A stretch of 64,000 bases of DNA from Niallia nealsonii (GCF_002835805.1 NZ_PISE01000027.1:1-64000), one strand, 5' to 3'. Positions 8,170 to 17,529 are shown, counted from the first letter of the stretch. Program-made: numbers and translations. Notes: generated by a model from the sequence alone, not told the origin.

Positions 8170-8925
8170 TTAGGTTGCTACAATCAAATCAAGATTATTT
8201 TCATTTGCAAATTCTTTATAGGCTTCTGTTGGATCTTGATCTGTCACTAAATAGTCAATTTCGTTTAAGCTGCAATAGGTCATTAATGCGTATTTATCAA
8301 ACTTTAAATGATCCACTAGCAAAAAAACTTGAGAACTTCTTTCTACCACATTTTTTTTAATTTCACTTTCTAAAGGAGACGAGTTTGTCACACCGTTTGA
8401 AAGGGAAATGCCTGTAGAGGCCATAAATGCTTTGTTAATATTATATGCTTTAATGACATCCATGCTTTTGACACTTGTAAATGCTTTTGTTTTTCTTTCT
8501 AAAACGCCGCCCAGTGTAATAACATTTAAATTTTCATACGGCAATGCTTGAATAATAAAATCCAGATTATTAGTAATAATTGTTAATTGTTTGGTCTTTA
8601 AATATTCTAACATTTCTAGAGTAGTGGTTCCTGAATCAATAAAAATAATATCATCATCTTCCACAAACTCAGCAGCTGCTTTTCCGATTAATTCTTTTTC
8701 TGTTTTGTTTTGAATCTGCCGATCATGGAAGGAGATGAGGTTGCTGTGATTGATTGCAACTCCTCCATATACTTTTTTTAGAAGCCCATTTTCCACTAGT
8801 TCTTGGACATCCCGTCTAATCGTATTTTTGGAAACATCAAATACGGTAACCAGCTCATCTAACGAGACTGTTTGATGTTCTAATACAAAATCTTGTATTT
8901 GTTTTATCCTTTTTGTTTTTAACAT
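8170..8925 (-). CDS. DeoR-family transcriptional repressor
   Basis: A 251-residue protein with the classic DeoR arrangement. The N-terminal winged HTH is at residues 5-57 (TVSLDELVTVFDVSKNTIRR, then GLLKKVYGGV). The C-terminal DeoRC sugar-phosphate sensor domain has the DSGTTTLEML phosphate-binding loop near residue 97, ITNNLDF, and the terminal LLVDHLKFDK segment. It resembles IolR-type proteins in the HTH and sensor motifs, but no iol genes are nearby. It diverges from the mannoside ABC operon, so it could control that operon, although a GntR/LacI-type regulator at the operon's far end is the better candidate. An imperfect cre-like sequence lies upstream at 9057-9071 (one mismatch). It ends at a strong terminator. 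Confidence 0.85.
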   Translation of the reverse strand: MLKTKRIKQIQDFVLEHQTVSLDELVTVFDVSKNTIRRDVQELVENGLLKKVYGGVAINHSNLISFHDRQIQNKTEKELIGKAAAEFVEDDDIIFIDSGTTTLEMLEYLKTKQLTIITNNLDFIIQALPYENLNVITLGGVLERKTKAFTSVKSMDVIKAYNINKAFMASTGISLSNGVTNSSPLESEIKKNVVERSSQVFLLVDHLKFDKYALMTYCSLNEIDYLVTDQDPTEAYKEFANENNLDLIVAT

Positions 8926-9056
8926 AGGTTCCCCACCCTTATTTCATCAATTATCAAACAGATTAGCTATTATTCATAAAAAAAGACAAAAAATAAGAAA
9001 ATACTCAAGACTTATGCAGATATTTCTATTTCTTGTATTTTTAGGAATGGAATGAA

Positions 9057-9071
9057 ATGTAAGCGTTATTA
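9057..9071. promoter_or_regulatory. Imperfect cre-like site upstream of the DeoR gene
   Basis: ATGTAAGCGTTATTA matches the CcpA operator consensus WTGNAANCGNWNNCW except for T instead of C at position 14. It sits 130 bases upstream of the DeoR start. Weak on its own, but the same core ATGTAAGCGTT appears in the perfect site at 9389. Confidence 0.4.
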
Positions 9072-9296
9072 TTTTTTATTTCATTTCCTGTTCATATTGA
9101 TAGTATACCAAAAAATAACCAAAAGTTCATCATAAATATCAGAAAATGTAAGTGGATACATAAAGGGTTGTTTTTTATCTAGAATTTGGTGAAAACTTTA
9201 TGGGAAAACAACTATATATAGAGGAGGAACTGTACTATTGTTTGATTGTTTTAAAAAAATGTCGAAAATAGTAGTAAGAAAAACATGTTATCTATA

Positions 9297-9326
9297 TTGA
9301 CATATATCATATATATCAAGTATGTT
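9297..9326 (+). promoter_or_regulatory. Promoter and overlapping palindrome of the mannoside operon
   Basis: TTGACA (9297-9302), an 18-base spacer and TATGTT (9321-9326) form a plausible sigma-A promoter. Bases 9297-9319 are also an interrupted palindrome: TTGA and TCAA at the ends, with an ATATAT block on either side of a central C. This is a likely operator for a local repressor, overlapping the -35 and spacer. Confidence 0.5.
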
Positions 9327-9388
9327 ATGTGTATAAAATATTTTATATGAATAAAGGGGGAGAAACATTTAAAAAATTTTACGTTATT

Positions 9389-9403
9389 ATGTAAGCGTTT
9401 CCT
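9389..9403. promoter_or_regulatory. cre site (CcpA operator)
   Basis: ATGTAAGCGTTTCCT fits every position of the Bacillus cre consensus WTGNAANCGNWNNCW. It lies between the predicted transcription start (about 9333) and the first gene of the operon (9452), a position that gives roadblock-type carbon catabolite repression. Confidence 0.8.
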
Positions 9404-9451
9404 TTTGATGATCAGCACTTTTATTATTAAACAGGAAGAGAGGTTTTATTA

Positions 9452-10816
9452 ATGGGTAGGACGAAAGTAGGGATTGTTAGTCTTATAGCAACTTGTTTCT
9501 TGTTAGGTGCATGTTCTAATCAAAGCGCAACAAAAAAGGAAGAGAACGATAATACCATAACAATAACGTATAGATCTGGTGGAGGAGCTAATGCCGGATT
9601 AACTGAATGGTTGAACCAAGAGGTAATTCCAGAATTTGAGAAACAAAACAAAGGTGCAAAAATTGACCTCTCCCCACTTAATGTTTCGGAAGGAGATTAT
9701 TTTGCCAAGATTGCTCTTATGTTGAAGTCAAAAAATACTGCTCCAGATCTTGTGACAGAGGATACATTTATGGTTAATTCAGATGCGAGTGCTGGATACT
9801 TAGAACCTTTAGATGAAAAAATTAAAAATTGGGATGATTGGAGCAATTTTACTGAAAATGTAAAACAGGGTGTTATGGCTCAAGATGGAAAAATATATGG
9901 AGTGCCATACAATACCGATTCCCGTGGGATTTGGTATAACAAGGAATTATTTAAAGAAGCAGGTATAGAAGTCCCATGGCAGCCGAAAACATGGGAAGAT
10001 ATATTAAATGCTGCAACAGCAATTAAAACAAAATTTGGCAAAGAAGTAACTCCTTTATGGATGAACTCTGGAAAAGCAACAGGAGAAGCTACCTCTATGC
10101 AAACATTTGAGATGCTTTTATATGGTACGGAAGATCCTTTATACGATCATGAAAACAAAAAATGGATTGTGAAAAGTGCTGGACTGTTAAATACTTTTCA
10201 ATTTATCGATGATGTTTACGAAAAAGATTTAGGAGCCAATTTATCACAAGTACTAAATGGTAACGGTTCGACAATTGCTTATCAGCAGCTTCTTCCAAAA
10301 GGTAAGCTTGCAATGGGGATTGATGGAATTTGGCAAACTGGAAACTGGAGAGAAGATGGATCAGCTCCATGGAAAGATGCTTTTGATGTTCTCGGTTTTG
10401 CGCCAATGCCAACAGAAAATGGTCAAGGTGCTGGTAATGTAACTATGTCCGGTGGATGGGCATTTTCTATTCCGAAAAATGGAAGTAATAAAGATTTAGC
10501 TTGGAAATTTATTCAATTTGCCTCTAGTAAAGAAAAGAATTTATCACTTCTGCTTAAAGATCGAAGCTTAACACCAAGAGATGATGTTGCCAAAGATCCA
10601 ACTTATCAAGAAATTCCTATGTTTAAAGAAGCCACAGGGTTTTTACAAAATGCTCAATTCAGACCAGCAGTAGATAAATATCCAAATGTATCAACAATTA
10701 TACAGACGCTGGTAGAAGATGTTGCAACAAATAAATTAACTCCAAAACAGGCAGTAGAACAGTATAAAGAAAATGTAACAAAATTAGTAGGGGAAGACTT
10801 AGTGATAGAAAGATAA
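9452..10816 (+). CDS. Sugar ABC transporter substrate-binding lipoprotein
   Basis: A 454-residue extracellular solute-binding protein, family 1. The N-terminus is a lipoprotein signal peptide with lipobox LLGAC (Cys at residue 21), then a short Asn/Thr/Lys-rich linker and the mature domain. Family motifs visible include YGVPYNTDSRGIWYNKELF (about residues 149-167) and GGWAFSIPKNG near residue 335. It captures an oligosaccharide or glycoside outside the cell for the two permeases that follow. The adjacent GH38 mannosidase suggests an alpha-mannoside ligand, which is an inference. A strong stem-loop after the stop probably raises the level of this cistron over the permeases. Confidence 0.9.
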   Translation: MGRTKVGIVSLIATCFLLGACSNQSATKKEENDNTITITYRSGGGANAGLTEWLNQEVIPEFEKQNKGAKIDLSPLNVSEGDYFAKIALMLKSKNTAPDLVTEDTFMVNSDASAGYLEPLDEKIKNWDDWSNFTENVKQGVMAQDGKIYGVPYNTDSRGIWYNKELFKEAGIEVPWQPKTWEDILNAATAIKTKFGKEVTPLWMNSGKATGEATSMQTFEMLLYGTEDPLYDHENKKWIVKSAGLLNTFQFIDDVYEKDLGANLSQVLNGNGSTIAYQQLLPKGKLAMGIDGIWQTGNWREDGSAPWKDAFDVLGFAPMPTENGQGAGNVTMSGGWAFSIPKNGSNKDLAWKFIQFASSKEKNLSLLLKDRSLTPRDDVAKDPTYQEIPMFKEATGFLQNAQFRPAVDKYPNVSTIIQTLVEDVATNKLTPKQAVEQYKENVTKLVGEDLVIER

Positions 10817-10824
10817 AAAGGAAA

Positions 10825-10867
10825 TTCCCCAGAAATAGATTTGTATTTAACCTATTTCTGGGGGGAA
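10825..10867 (+). promoter_or_regulatory. Intercistronic stem-loop between binding protein and permease
   Basis: TTCCCCAGAAATAG pairs with CTATTTCTGGGGGGAA (10852-10867) around a 13-base loop. No T-run follows, so it is more likely an mRNA-stabilising or partial-termination element that gives more binding protein than permease, as in other SBP-first ABC operons. Confidence 0.65.
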
Positions 10868-10889
10868 TCCAATAAAGTGAGGTGTTTAA

Positions 10890-11804
10890 ATGAAAACCGA
10901 ACCTATCCTATCAGCTCCAAATAATAAAAAAATGAAAAAAGACAATAAAATCAGGGGCTCTTTTTTATTTTTACTGCCTGCCTGGATACTTCTTTTCATA
11001 TTTTTTGTGGGACCAATAGCGTTGACGTTCTATTTTGCATTTACCAATTTAGCTTTAACAGGATCTGAAGCTCAAAGCATAAAATTTGTCGGTTTTCAAA
11101 ATTTTGTCACGATGTTTGAAGATCCTAATTTTAAAACTAGTTTAATTAATACGATCGTATTTTTGGTTTTTTCTGCAGTGATTGGCCAACAAGTTTTGGG
11201 ATTTATTTTAGCGTTATTAATGAAGGAAAAAAATAGATCATTTCGAAGAATTATTGGCATTATTATTATTGCAGGCTGGGTAACTCCCGAAATCGTTGTT
11301 GCCTTTTGTTGGGTAGCTTTTTTAAGTGATAATGGAACATTAAATACTATTTTAAATGGTTTGGGATTAGAATCGATAACATGGCTATATTCATTCCCTA
11401 TGGTAAGTGTAATCATTGCTAACATTTGGCATGGTACAGCTTTTTCCATGCTGGTTTTTCAAGCATCTTTAGACGATGTGCCAAAATCAATTGAAGAAGC
11501 AGCAAAAATAGATGGGGCAACAAGGTTTCAAACACTTTTAAAAATTGTGCTGCCAATGGTAAAAGGTTCAATAGTAACGAATATGATACTCGTTACTTTA
11601 CAAACATTAGGTGTATTTACTCTGATTTTTGCAATGACTGGCGGAGGACCAGGAACATCTACACAAACATTGCCAATTTTTATGTATAATCAGGCCTTTG
11701 TCAATTATCAATTAGGTTATGGAACCGCAATATCACTCATCTTGCTGGTGATAGGAATTATAACAAGTTTAATCTATATGCGTTCCATGAAAGCCAATGT
11801 ATAG
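10890..11804 (+). CDS. Sugar ABC transporter permease (MalF-type)
   Basis: A 304-residue inner-membrane permease with six predicted helices. The first follows a charged N-terminal tail (SFLFLLPAWILLFIFFVGP). The EAA loop that contacts the ATPase is clear: SIEEAAKIDGATRFQTLLKI at about residues 195-214. The family-typical ending contains the GGGPGTSTQTLPIFMYNQAF stretch. It forms the translocation pore with the next gene's product. No ATPase is encoded in the operon, so a shared MsmX-like ATPase from elsewhere must energise it, as known for many Bacillus CUT1 systems. Confidence 0.9.
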   Translation: MKTEPILSAPNNKKMKKDNKIRGSFLFLLPAWILLFIFFVGPIALTFYFAFTNLALTGSEAQSIKFVGFQNFVTMFEDPNFKTSLINTIVFLVFSAVIGQQVLGFILALLMKEKNRSFRRIIGIIIIAGWVTPEIVVAFCWVAFLSDNGTLNTILNGLGLESITWLYSFPMVSVIIANIWHGTAFSMLVFQASLDDVPKSIEEAAKIDGATRFQTLLKIVLPMVKGSIVTNMILVTLQTLGVFTLIFAMTGGGPGTSTQTLPIFMYNQAFVNYQLGYGTAISLILLVIGIITSLIYMRSMKANV

Positions 11805-11825
11805 AGAAAGGGGGCATTTCTTCAT

Positions 11826-12650
11826 ATGAATCGTTTCAAAAGGGAAAGGATTATTCCTTATATTATTTTAACCTTAATCGGCATGGCATTTTTACTTCCC
11901 TTACTTTGGGTATTAACAGCTGCATTTGATCCGAATGCACAGCAGGCACTAAAAATGCCAAAATCATTGACTCTAGCTAATTTTCAATCTATTTTGTCAG
12001 ACCCTGCTACGGTCAAGTCCTTTTTTATTGGCATCTTTTTATCCTTTGGCCAAGCTATATTGGTAGTGATAGTAGCTGGTTTAGCCGCTTATCCGTTATC
12101 TAGATATGCATTAAAATATAAAAAACCATTTATGTATACCGTTTTATTTATGACTTCTCTTCCAATTACTGCAGTAATGGTACCAGTTTATCAACTTTTC
12201 ATATTTATGAATTTACAAGATAGCCTTATTGGGACAATGCTTTTTTTGACTGCATCAGGATTGCCTTATGGAATTTGGATGATGAAGAATTTTATGGATG
12301 CTGTTCCTTTAGAGTTAGAGGAGTCAGCATGGGTTGATGGTGCATCTGTATGGAAGAGTTTGCAAAAAATTGTCTCTCCATTAATGCTGCCAGGTATTTG
12401 TACAGTTGGAATCTTTACATTCACAGGAAGTTGGGGCAACTTTTTTGTTCCTTATATCTTGATACAAACTCCGGAAAAATTCCCAGCTTCTGTAACCATT
12501 TTTCAGTTCTTCGGAAGCTATGGAATGATTGAATATGGAAAACTAGCAGCCTTTTCCTTATTATATACTTTTCCAGCAGTAGTGCTTTATATTTTTTCTC
12601 AACGATTTATGTCACAGGGGTTTAGTCTTGGTGGAGCTTCAAAAGGATAA
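11826..12650 (+). CDS. Sugar ABC transporter permease (MalG-type)
   Basis: A 274-residue permease, the partner of the preceding gene. It has six helices beginning IIPYIILTLIGMAFLLPLLWV. The EAA motif reads LEESAWVDGASVWKSLQKIV (about residues 160-179). The MalG-type C-terminus YIFSQRFMSQGFSLGGASKG is typical: these proteins end in a segment that inserts into the ATPase dimer interface. It starts 22 bases after the first permease with its own ribosome binding site, and ends 20 bases before the mannosidase. Confidence 0.9.
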   Translation: MNRFKRERIIPYIILTLIGMAFLLPLLWVLTAAFDPNAQQALKMPKSLTLANFQSILSDPATVKSFFIGIFLSFGQAILVVIVAGLAAYPLSRYALKYKKPFMYTVLFMTSLPITAVMVPVYQLFIFMNLQDSLIGTMLFLTASGLPYGIWMMKNFMDAVPLELEESAWVDGASVWKSLQKIVSPLMLPGICTVGIFTFTGSWGNFFVPYILIQTPEKFPASVTIFQFFGSYGMIEYGKLAAFSLLYTFPAVVLYIFSQRFMSQGFSLGGASKG

Positions 12651-12670
12651 TAATATTGCAAGGAGGAATA

Positions 12671-15600
12671 ATGAATATGTTTTGGACAATTGAAAAATTA
12701 GAAAAAAGAATAGTAGAATTGGAAACATATAGATATAAACAGGTGAAAGAGATTTCTTCCTTTCAGATGCAGCTGGATGCAGAGGGTGATGTAGGGGCTA
12801 AACCTCCAAGTAACGGGGAATGGGAAGAAATTAAATTGCAGGAAAGATGGGCAGGGAGAGATAAATATTTATGGCTATTTGCAGAAGTAGAGATTCCAAA
12901 AGAATGGAATAATCAAACAATTGTTGGCGTGTTTGATTTTGGCATTACAGGCGGGGGAAATAACTCGAGTTTTGAATCTTTGCTGTATGTAAATGGGGAA
13001 CCCTATCAAGGGGTAGATATGAACCATCAAGAGGTGTTTCTGCCTAAGGAGTTGGCCGGTAAGAAAGTTCAGCTAAGTTTCCGCTTATGGTCTGGGTTAG
13101 AAGGTGGGGGTAAACCGACTATTCAGGAACATAAACTAAATAAAGCATATATTTCTTTGTTAGATGAAGAAGCAGATGATTTATATTATACTTCAAAGGC
13201 TGTATTGGAAACGATTAAGTACTTACCAGAAACACAACCTGAAAGACAACTGCTTTTAAAGGCATTGGATAAAGCATTTCTGTCCATCGATTGGTCCATT
13301 AGTGATTCGATAGAGTTTTATCAAACAGTAAATGAGGCAAATCAATATTTGCAAGCAGAAATAGACGAAATGCCGAAAAACTATCCTGTAACGGTTCAAG
13401 CGATTGGCCATACACATATTGATGTAGCATGGCTATGGAGATTAAAACATACAAGAGAAAAAGCAGCCAGGTCTTTTTCCACTGTACTGAGGCTGATGGA
13501 GAAGTTTCCTGACTATGTGTTTTTACAAACTCAGCCTCAGCTCTATGAATATATAAAAAATGATTATCCAGAGATTTATAGTCAAATGAAAAAACGTATC
13601 GAGGAAGGACGTTGGGAAGCGGATGGGGCAATGTGGCTGGAAGCGGACTGCAATTTAACATCTGGTGAATCTCTTGTTCGACAACTGCTTTTGGGAACAG
13701 CATTTTTTCGGAAGGAATTTGGAAGGGAATGTGAATACTTATGGCTGCCAGACGTTTTTGGATATAGCTGGGCACTGCCGCAAATTCTTAGTAAATCAGG
13801 AATAAAAACATTTATGACCACAAAAATCAGCTGGAGTCAGTATAATAAAATGCCCCATGATACTTTTAAATGGCGGGGGATAGATGGCACGGAAATACTT
13901 ACACATTTTATAACAACACCAGAAGATGAGTATTGGTTTTACACTTATAATGGAAAAATCACTCCTCGAACAGTGAAGGGAATATGGGAGGCGTACCGGG
14001 ATAAATCAGTGAATCAGGAGCTACTTCTGTCATATGGCTATGGAGATGGGGGCGGTGGAGTAAATCGAGAAATGCTGGAAATGAGAAGAAGATTAGATAA
14101 AATGCCTGGTCTTCCGAAAGTTAAAACTGGTAGAGCGGATGAATATTTTAAGCGCTTGCATGAAACGGTGGATTCGACAGATCAATATGTACATACATGG
14201 GATGGAGAATTGTATTTAGAATATCACCGTGGAACATATACCTCGCAAGCGCACAATAAACGAATGAATCGAAAAATGGAACTGTTGCTAAGAGAAGCAG
14301 AATGGATAAATGCATTAAATTGTGCTATCCAGGAAAATTGGTTGCTATATCCAAAACAAAAATTAGAAGACAGTTGGAAAATTGTCTTAAGAAATCAATT
14401 TCATGATATTATTCCAGGTTCGTCCATCCAAGAAGTTTATGAAGATAGTAAAATAGAGTATAAGGAAGCGGAAGCATTGGCATATCATGAATGGAAGAAT
14501 GGTGCTAATGCTTTAGTTTCAGACAAAGAAAATGCCTTTACAGTCTTTAATTCTTCCACATTTATAAGAAATGATCTGTTGGAAATTAGGGAAGATGTAG
14601 GATTTGATATTCAGTGGATTGATAATAATGGAAACCTCTTAGAAGCAGAACGAACTGCTGATAAAACATGGTTAATTAATGTGAAAAATCTGCCATCAAC
14701 GGGAATTACAACTATTCATTGTCAACAAGGAAAACAGGAACTTGAATCAAAATTCACGTTTGGTCAAAATGAGCTTGCAACACCATTTTATCGGATAAAA
14801 TGGAATGAAAAAGGCCAATTAATCGAATTATTGGATAAAGAAAGCAATAGAGATATATTGCCTCAAGGTTCGAGGGGAAATGTATTACAAGTATTTGAGG
14901 ATAAACCAATGCAGTACGATGCTTGGGATATCGATATTTATTACCAACAAAAGATGCGTGAAGTCGATGAATTAATACATGTGGAATTAATCGAAAACAG
15001 TTCGTTGCGTTCTATTATACAATTTAAATGGAAATATAAAAATTCACTTATCGTTCAGAACATGACGGTATATTCGACAAATCGAAGAATAGACTTTAAA
15101 ACAAATTTAAATTGGAATGAACAAGATCAATTACTGAAAGTTGCTTTTCCAGTAGCCATTAGAGCAACAGAAGCAACATATGATATTCAATATGGAAATG
15201 TAAAAAGGCCGACTCATTGGAATACAAGCTGGGATTACGCTCGTTTTGAGTCGGTTGGACATCAATGGGTCGATTTATCAGAAAGGGGGTATGGCGTAAG
15301 CTTATTAAATGATTGTAAATACGGACATGATATTAAGGATAACGTAATAAGACTTACTTTACTAAAGTCAGCAACTTATCCTGATATTACCCAAGATCAA
15401 GGAGAACATCAATTTACTTATAGTCTTTTGCCTCACAAAGATAGTTGGATAGAAGGAAATACAGTGGAAGAAGCATGGAATTTGAATAATCCTTTAACTT
15501 ATACAAAAGGTTGTGCTAGAAAGGATATATCATTCTTTGCTGTAGATAAGTATAATGTATTAATAGATGCAATAAAAAAAGCGGAAGACAGCGATAAGCT

Positions 15601-15790
15601 TATTGTACGATTGCATGAATTTACTGGTGCTAGAACAAATGTTACGCTGAAGAGTGATTTAAACATCGAATCTATACAAGAGTGTGATTTAATGGAGCGG
15701 GCTATTGGAGAAAAGAAGGATATAAATGAATGGAAATTTTCTATCAAACCTTATGAAATTAAAACGTTTATTATAGCATTTAAGAAATAA
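12671..15790 (+). CDS. Alpha-mannosidase, glycoside hydrolase family 38
   Basis: A protein of about 1039 residues without signal peptide, so cytoplasmic. It has the GH38 order: N-terminal beta domain, catalytic alpha/beta barrel, middle helical bundle and C-terminal beta domains. Zinc ligands lie in HTHIDVAWLW (H249 and D251). The nucleophile Asp is in WLPDVFGYSW (about D361), and the later metal His is in FHDIIPGSS (about H578). GH38 enzymes are retaining alpha-mannosidases, and some bacterial members act on mannosylglycerate or phosphorylated mannosides. ATG at 12671 is chosen because AGGAGG lies six bases upstream; an in-frame TTG at 12656 would put that ribosome binding site inside the gene. 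It hydrolyses the glycoside imported by the preceding ABC proteins, by inference from context. Confidence 0.92.
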   Translation: MNMFWTIEKLEKRIVELETYRYKQVKEISSFQMQLDAEGDVGAKPPSNGEWEEIKLQERWAGRDKYLWLFAEVEIPKEWNNQTIVGVFDFGITGGGNNSSFESLLYVNGEPYQGVDMNHQEVFLPKELAGKKVQLSFRLWSGLEGGGKPTIQEHKLNKAYISLLDEEADDLYYTSKAVLETIKYLPETQPERQLLLKALDKAFLSIDWSISDSIEFYQTVNEANQYLQAEIDEMPKNYPVTVQAIGHTHIDVAWLWRLKHTREKAARSFSTVLRLMEKFPDYVFLQTQPQLYEYIKNDYPEIYSQMKKRIEEGRWEADGAMWLEADCNLTSGESLVRQLLLGTAFFRKEFGRECEYLWLPDVFGYSWALPQILSKSGIKTFMTTKISWSQYNKMPHDTFKWRGIDGTEILTHFITTPEDEYWFYTYNGKITPRTVKGIWEAYRDKSVNQELLLSYGYGDGGGGVNREMLEMRRRLDKMPGLPKVKTGRADEYFKRLHETVDSTDQYVHTWDGELYLEYHRGTYTSQAHNKRMNRKMELLLREAEWINALNCAIQENWLLYPKQKLEDSWKIVLRNQFHDIIPGSSIQEVYEDSKIEYKEAEALAYHEWKNGANALVSDKENAFTVFNSSTFIRNDLLEIREDVGFDIQWIDNNGNLLEAERTADKTWLINVKNLPSTGITTIHCQQGKQELESKFTFGQNELATPFYRIKWNEKGQLIELLDKESNRDILPQGSRGNVLQVFEDKPMQYDAWDIDIYYQQKMREVDELIHVELIENSSLRSIIQFKWKYKNSLIVQNMTVYSTNRRIDFKTNLNWNEQDQLLKVAFPVAIRATEATYDIQYGNVKRPTHWNTSWDYARFESVGHQWVDLSERGYGVSLLNDCKYGHDIKDNVIRLTLLKSATYPDITQDQGEHQFTYSLLPHKDSWIEGNTVEEAWNLNNPLTYTKGCARKDISFFAVDKYNVLIDAIKKAEDSDKLIVRLHEFTGARTNVTLKSDLNIESIQECDLMERAIGEKKDINEWKFSIKPYEIKTFIIAFKK

Positions 15791-15806
15791 GTAGAATACT
15801 TTAGCT

Positions 15807-15839
15807 GCCCTTTAAGTATTGTCCATATACTTAAAGGGC
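15807..15839 (+). terminator. Stem-loop between mannosidase and regulator genes
   Basis: GCCCTTTAAGTAT and ATACTTAAAGGGC form a perfect 13-bp stem with a 7-base loop. The downstream tail TTATTAAAT is only moderately U-rich, so it may terminate incompletely and reduce regulator expression. Confidence 0.6.
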
Positions 15840-15864
15840 TTATTAAATATTTGAGGTGATGCAA

Positions 15865-16977
15865 GTGAAGGCTTTGTATGAACAAGTGTACTCAGCGATA
15901 AAGAAGGATATTTTTTCTGGAAAATACAAGGCTGGCGAAAGGGTACCGTCAGAAAAAGAGTTATCCGAACATTTTAAAGTAAGCAGAATAACAAGCAAAA
16001 AGGCATTAGAATCTTTAGAAAAGGATGGAATTGTCTATCGGCAGAAGGGAAAGGGAACCTTTGTATCAGAAAACTGGGAAAATGCATTGCTTGCTAAAAC
16101 TAAACAAAAGAAACCTTTGATAGGACTTATATTAACTAATTTTGATGATACTTATGGAAGTAAAATAATTTCCAGTATAGAAAATGCAACATCAGGTACT
16201 GCTTTTGTTATTTTAAAACGTTCTTTTGGTTTGCCAGAAAAAGAGGAGCAAATCTTAAAAGAATTATTGTCTATTGCAGTAGATGGAATTATTATATATC
16301 CAGCTCAAGCAGAACATTACAGTTCAGAAATACTGAAAATGGTCGTAGATAAATTTCCTTTTGTATTGATTGACCGATCCTTTAAAGGAGTTGCCGCTTC
16401 TTCTGTATCTACTGATAATGTAGAAGCCGCAAAAAAAGGGGTTGAATATCTATTTGAATTAGGTCATAAAAATATAGGCATTATTTCTCCAAATGAAATG
16501 GGGACGACAACACTGCAGGATAGATTTAGAGGTATTGTAGAAGCTTATGCTGAAAAAGAATTAATTGTAAATAAGAATTTGTGGTGCACACATATAAAAA
16601 GTACGTTGCCTGAACCGAAAAGCACACAAGAAGAAGATATTAAAGAAATAGAAAGCTATATAACAAATAATTCGTCATTAACAGCATTATTTGCTTTTGA
16701 ATATAATATAGCCCGTTTAGCGCATCAGGCGGTTAATAATTTAGGGCTGCATGTTCCTAAAGATATTTCTATTATATGTTTTGATGAACCCGCCCTGAAT
16801 ATAGGGAGCTGGAACTTTACAAGACTTGTACAAAATGAAGAAGAAATCGGGGAGCTTGCGATTAAATATTTAATGGATATGATTAATGGTGATGATACTA
16901 TTAAGCAAAAGAAACTATCCGTATCCTTAATTGTTGGAGACTCAACTGATTCTGTTGCTGAGAAAGTGGATAAATAA
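15865..16977 (+). CDS. GntR-type regulator with LacI-like sensor domain
   Basis: A protein of about 370 residues. A GntR winged HTH occupies residues 1-70 (YEQVYSAIKKDIFSGKYKAG, then VPSEKELSEHFKVSRITSKK and RQKGKGTFVSE). A periplasmic-binding-protein-like effector domain follows, as in LacI and AraR (PLIGLILTNFDDTYGSK, VEYLFELGHKNIGIISP, ISIICFDEP). This AraR-like architecture usually gives a repressor released by a sugar. I take GTG at 15865 as start because GAGGTGAT sits at proper distance; GTG at 15856 lies within that site. As the last gene of the mannoside locus it is the best candidate for local control, perhaps through the palindrome at 9297-9319. Confidence 0.88.
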   Translation: MKALYEQVYSAIKKDIFSGKYKAGERVPSEKELSEHFKVSRITSKKALESLEKDGIVYRQKGKGTFVSENWENALLAKTKQKKPLIGLILTNFDDTYGSKIISSIENATSGTAFVILKRSFGLPEKEEQILKELLSIAVDGIIIYPAQAEHYSSEILKMVVDKFPFVLIDRSFKGVAASSVSTDNVEAAKKGVEYLFELGHKNIGIISPNEMGTTTLQDRFRGIVEAYAEKELIVNKNLWCTHIKSTLPEPKSTQEEDIKEIESYITNNSSLTALFAFEYNIARLAHQAVNNLGLHVPKDISIICFDEPALNIGSWNFTRLVQNEEEIGELAIKYLMDMINGDDTIKQKKLSVSLIVGDSTDSVAEKVDK

Positions 16978-17027
16978 CCCTGCTAATAGGAAGAAGTGGC
17001 CCTTTCTATTAGCGGGGTTATTTTTTT
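16976..17027 (+). terminator. Terminator at the end of the mannoside locus
   Basis: AACCCTGCTAATAG pairs with CTATTAGCGGGGTT (one G-U), followed by ATTTTTTT. Confidence 0.9.
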
Positions 17028-17470
17028 GTGCAATTTACTTGAAGAAAGAGCTTTTCTTCAGAAATATTCTAAAGGAAATCTATCCATTCATTTTCTTTAT
17101 TTCATTCGGAATCAGGTGCAGTAATCCATGCAAGGGTACTTGGATGGGTTAAGCATCGAGAGCAGGATTTTACACATAGATGAGCCCGTTCTCTTAGATC
17201 ATTAACTTTTTACATATTCTACCATTCTTAAAGGAAGTGCACGTTATGGCAATAATAATTTATAACCTATGAGAAAGCTTTAGGCTGTGTAATAAATTTA
17301 TTGTAATCTCTTTTTATAACGGTCAATGATTTTGAGCACAATAACGCTTTTATTTGATTGTTTCAAAAAAATAGAAATAGGAAGTGAAAATTGAAGAGAA
17401 AAATCAAGTGAAAATATTAGTTAGTGCGGAGCAAAAGCTAAAAGTGTAACGTTTTTAATAAGTTTGATTA
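17028..17470. other. Gene-free stretch between the mannoside locus and the DHA2 exporter
   Basis: No ORF has both a start and a ribosome binding site. I looked for transposase or integrase remnants in all frames and saw none. The one notable item is a 20-mer at 17353-17372 that nearly repeats 9241-9260 at the other side of the mannoside locus. Confidence 0.5.
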
Positions 17471-17523
17471 AAAAAACCTAACTGAAAAAAGTGAATAACA
17501 TTTTTTGATCAGTTAGGTTTTTT
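17471..17523 (-). terminator. Terminator of the DHA2 exporter gene
   Basis: AAAAAACCTAACTGA and TCAGTTAGGTTTTTT form a perfect 15-bp stem. On the minus strand the U-rich arm follows the stop codon directly. Confidence 0.9.
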
Positions 17524-17529
17524 AGAGTT

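Noticed and set aside
9238-9300. 20-codon TTG frame after GAGGAGG upstream of the mannoside operon
   Set aside because: The frame ends on the -35 region of the operon promoter and its sequence overlaps the flanking 20-mer; there is no sign of coding selection.
12656-12670. TTG at 12656 as start of the mannosidase
   Set aside because: It would place the AGGAGG ribosome binding site inside the coding region; ATG at 12671 has proper spacing.
17041-17460. Possible remnant of a mobile element next to the mannoside locus
   Set aside because: No transposase or integrase similarity in any frame and no inverted repeat ends were seen.
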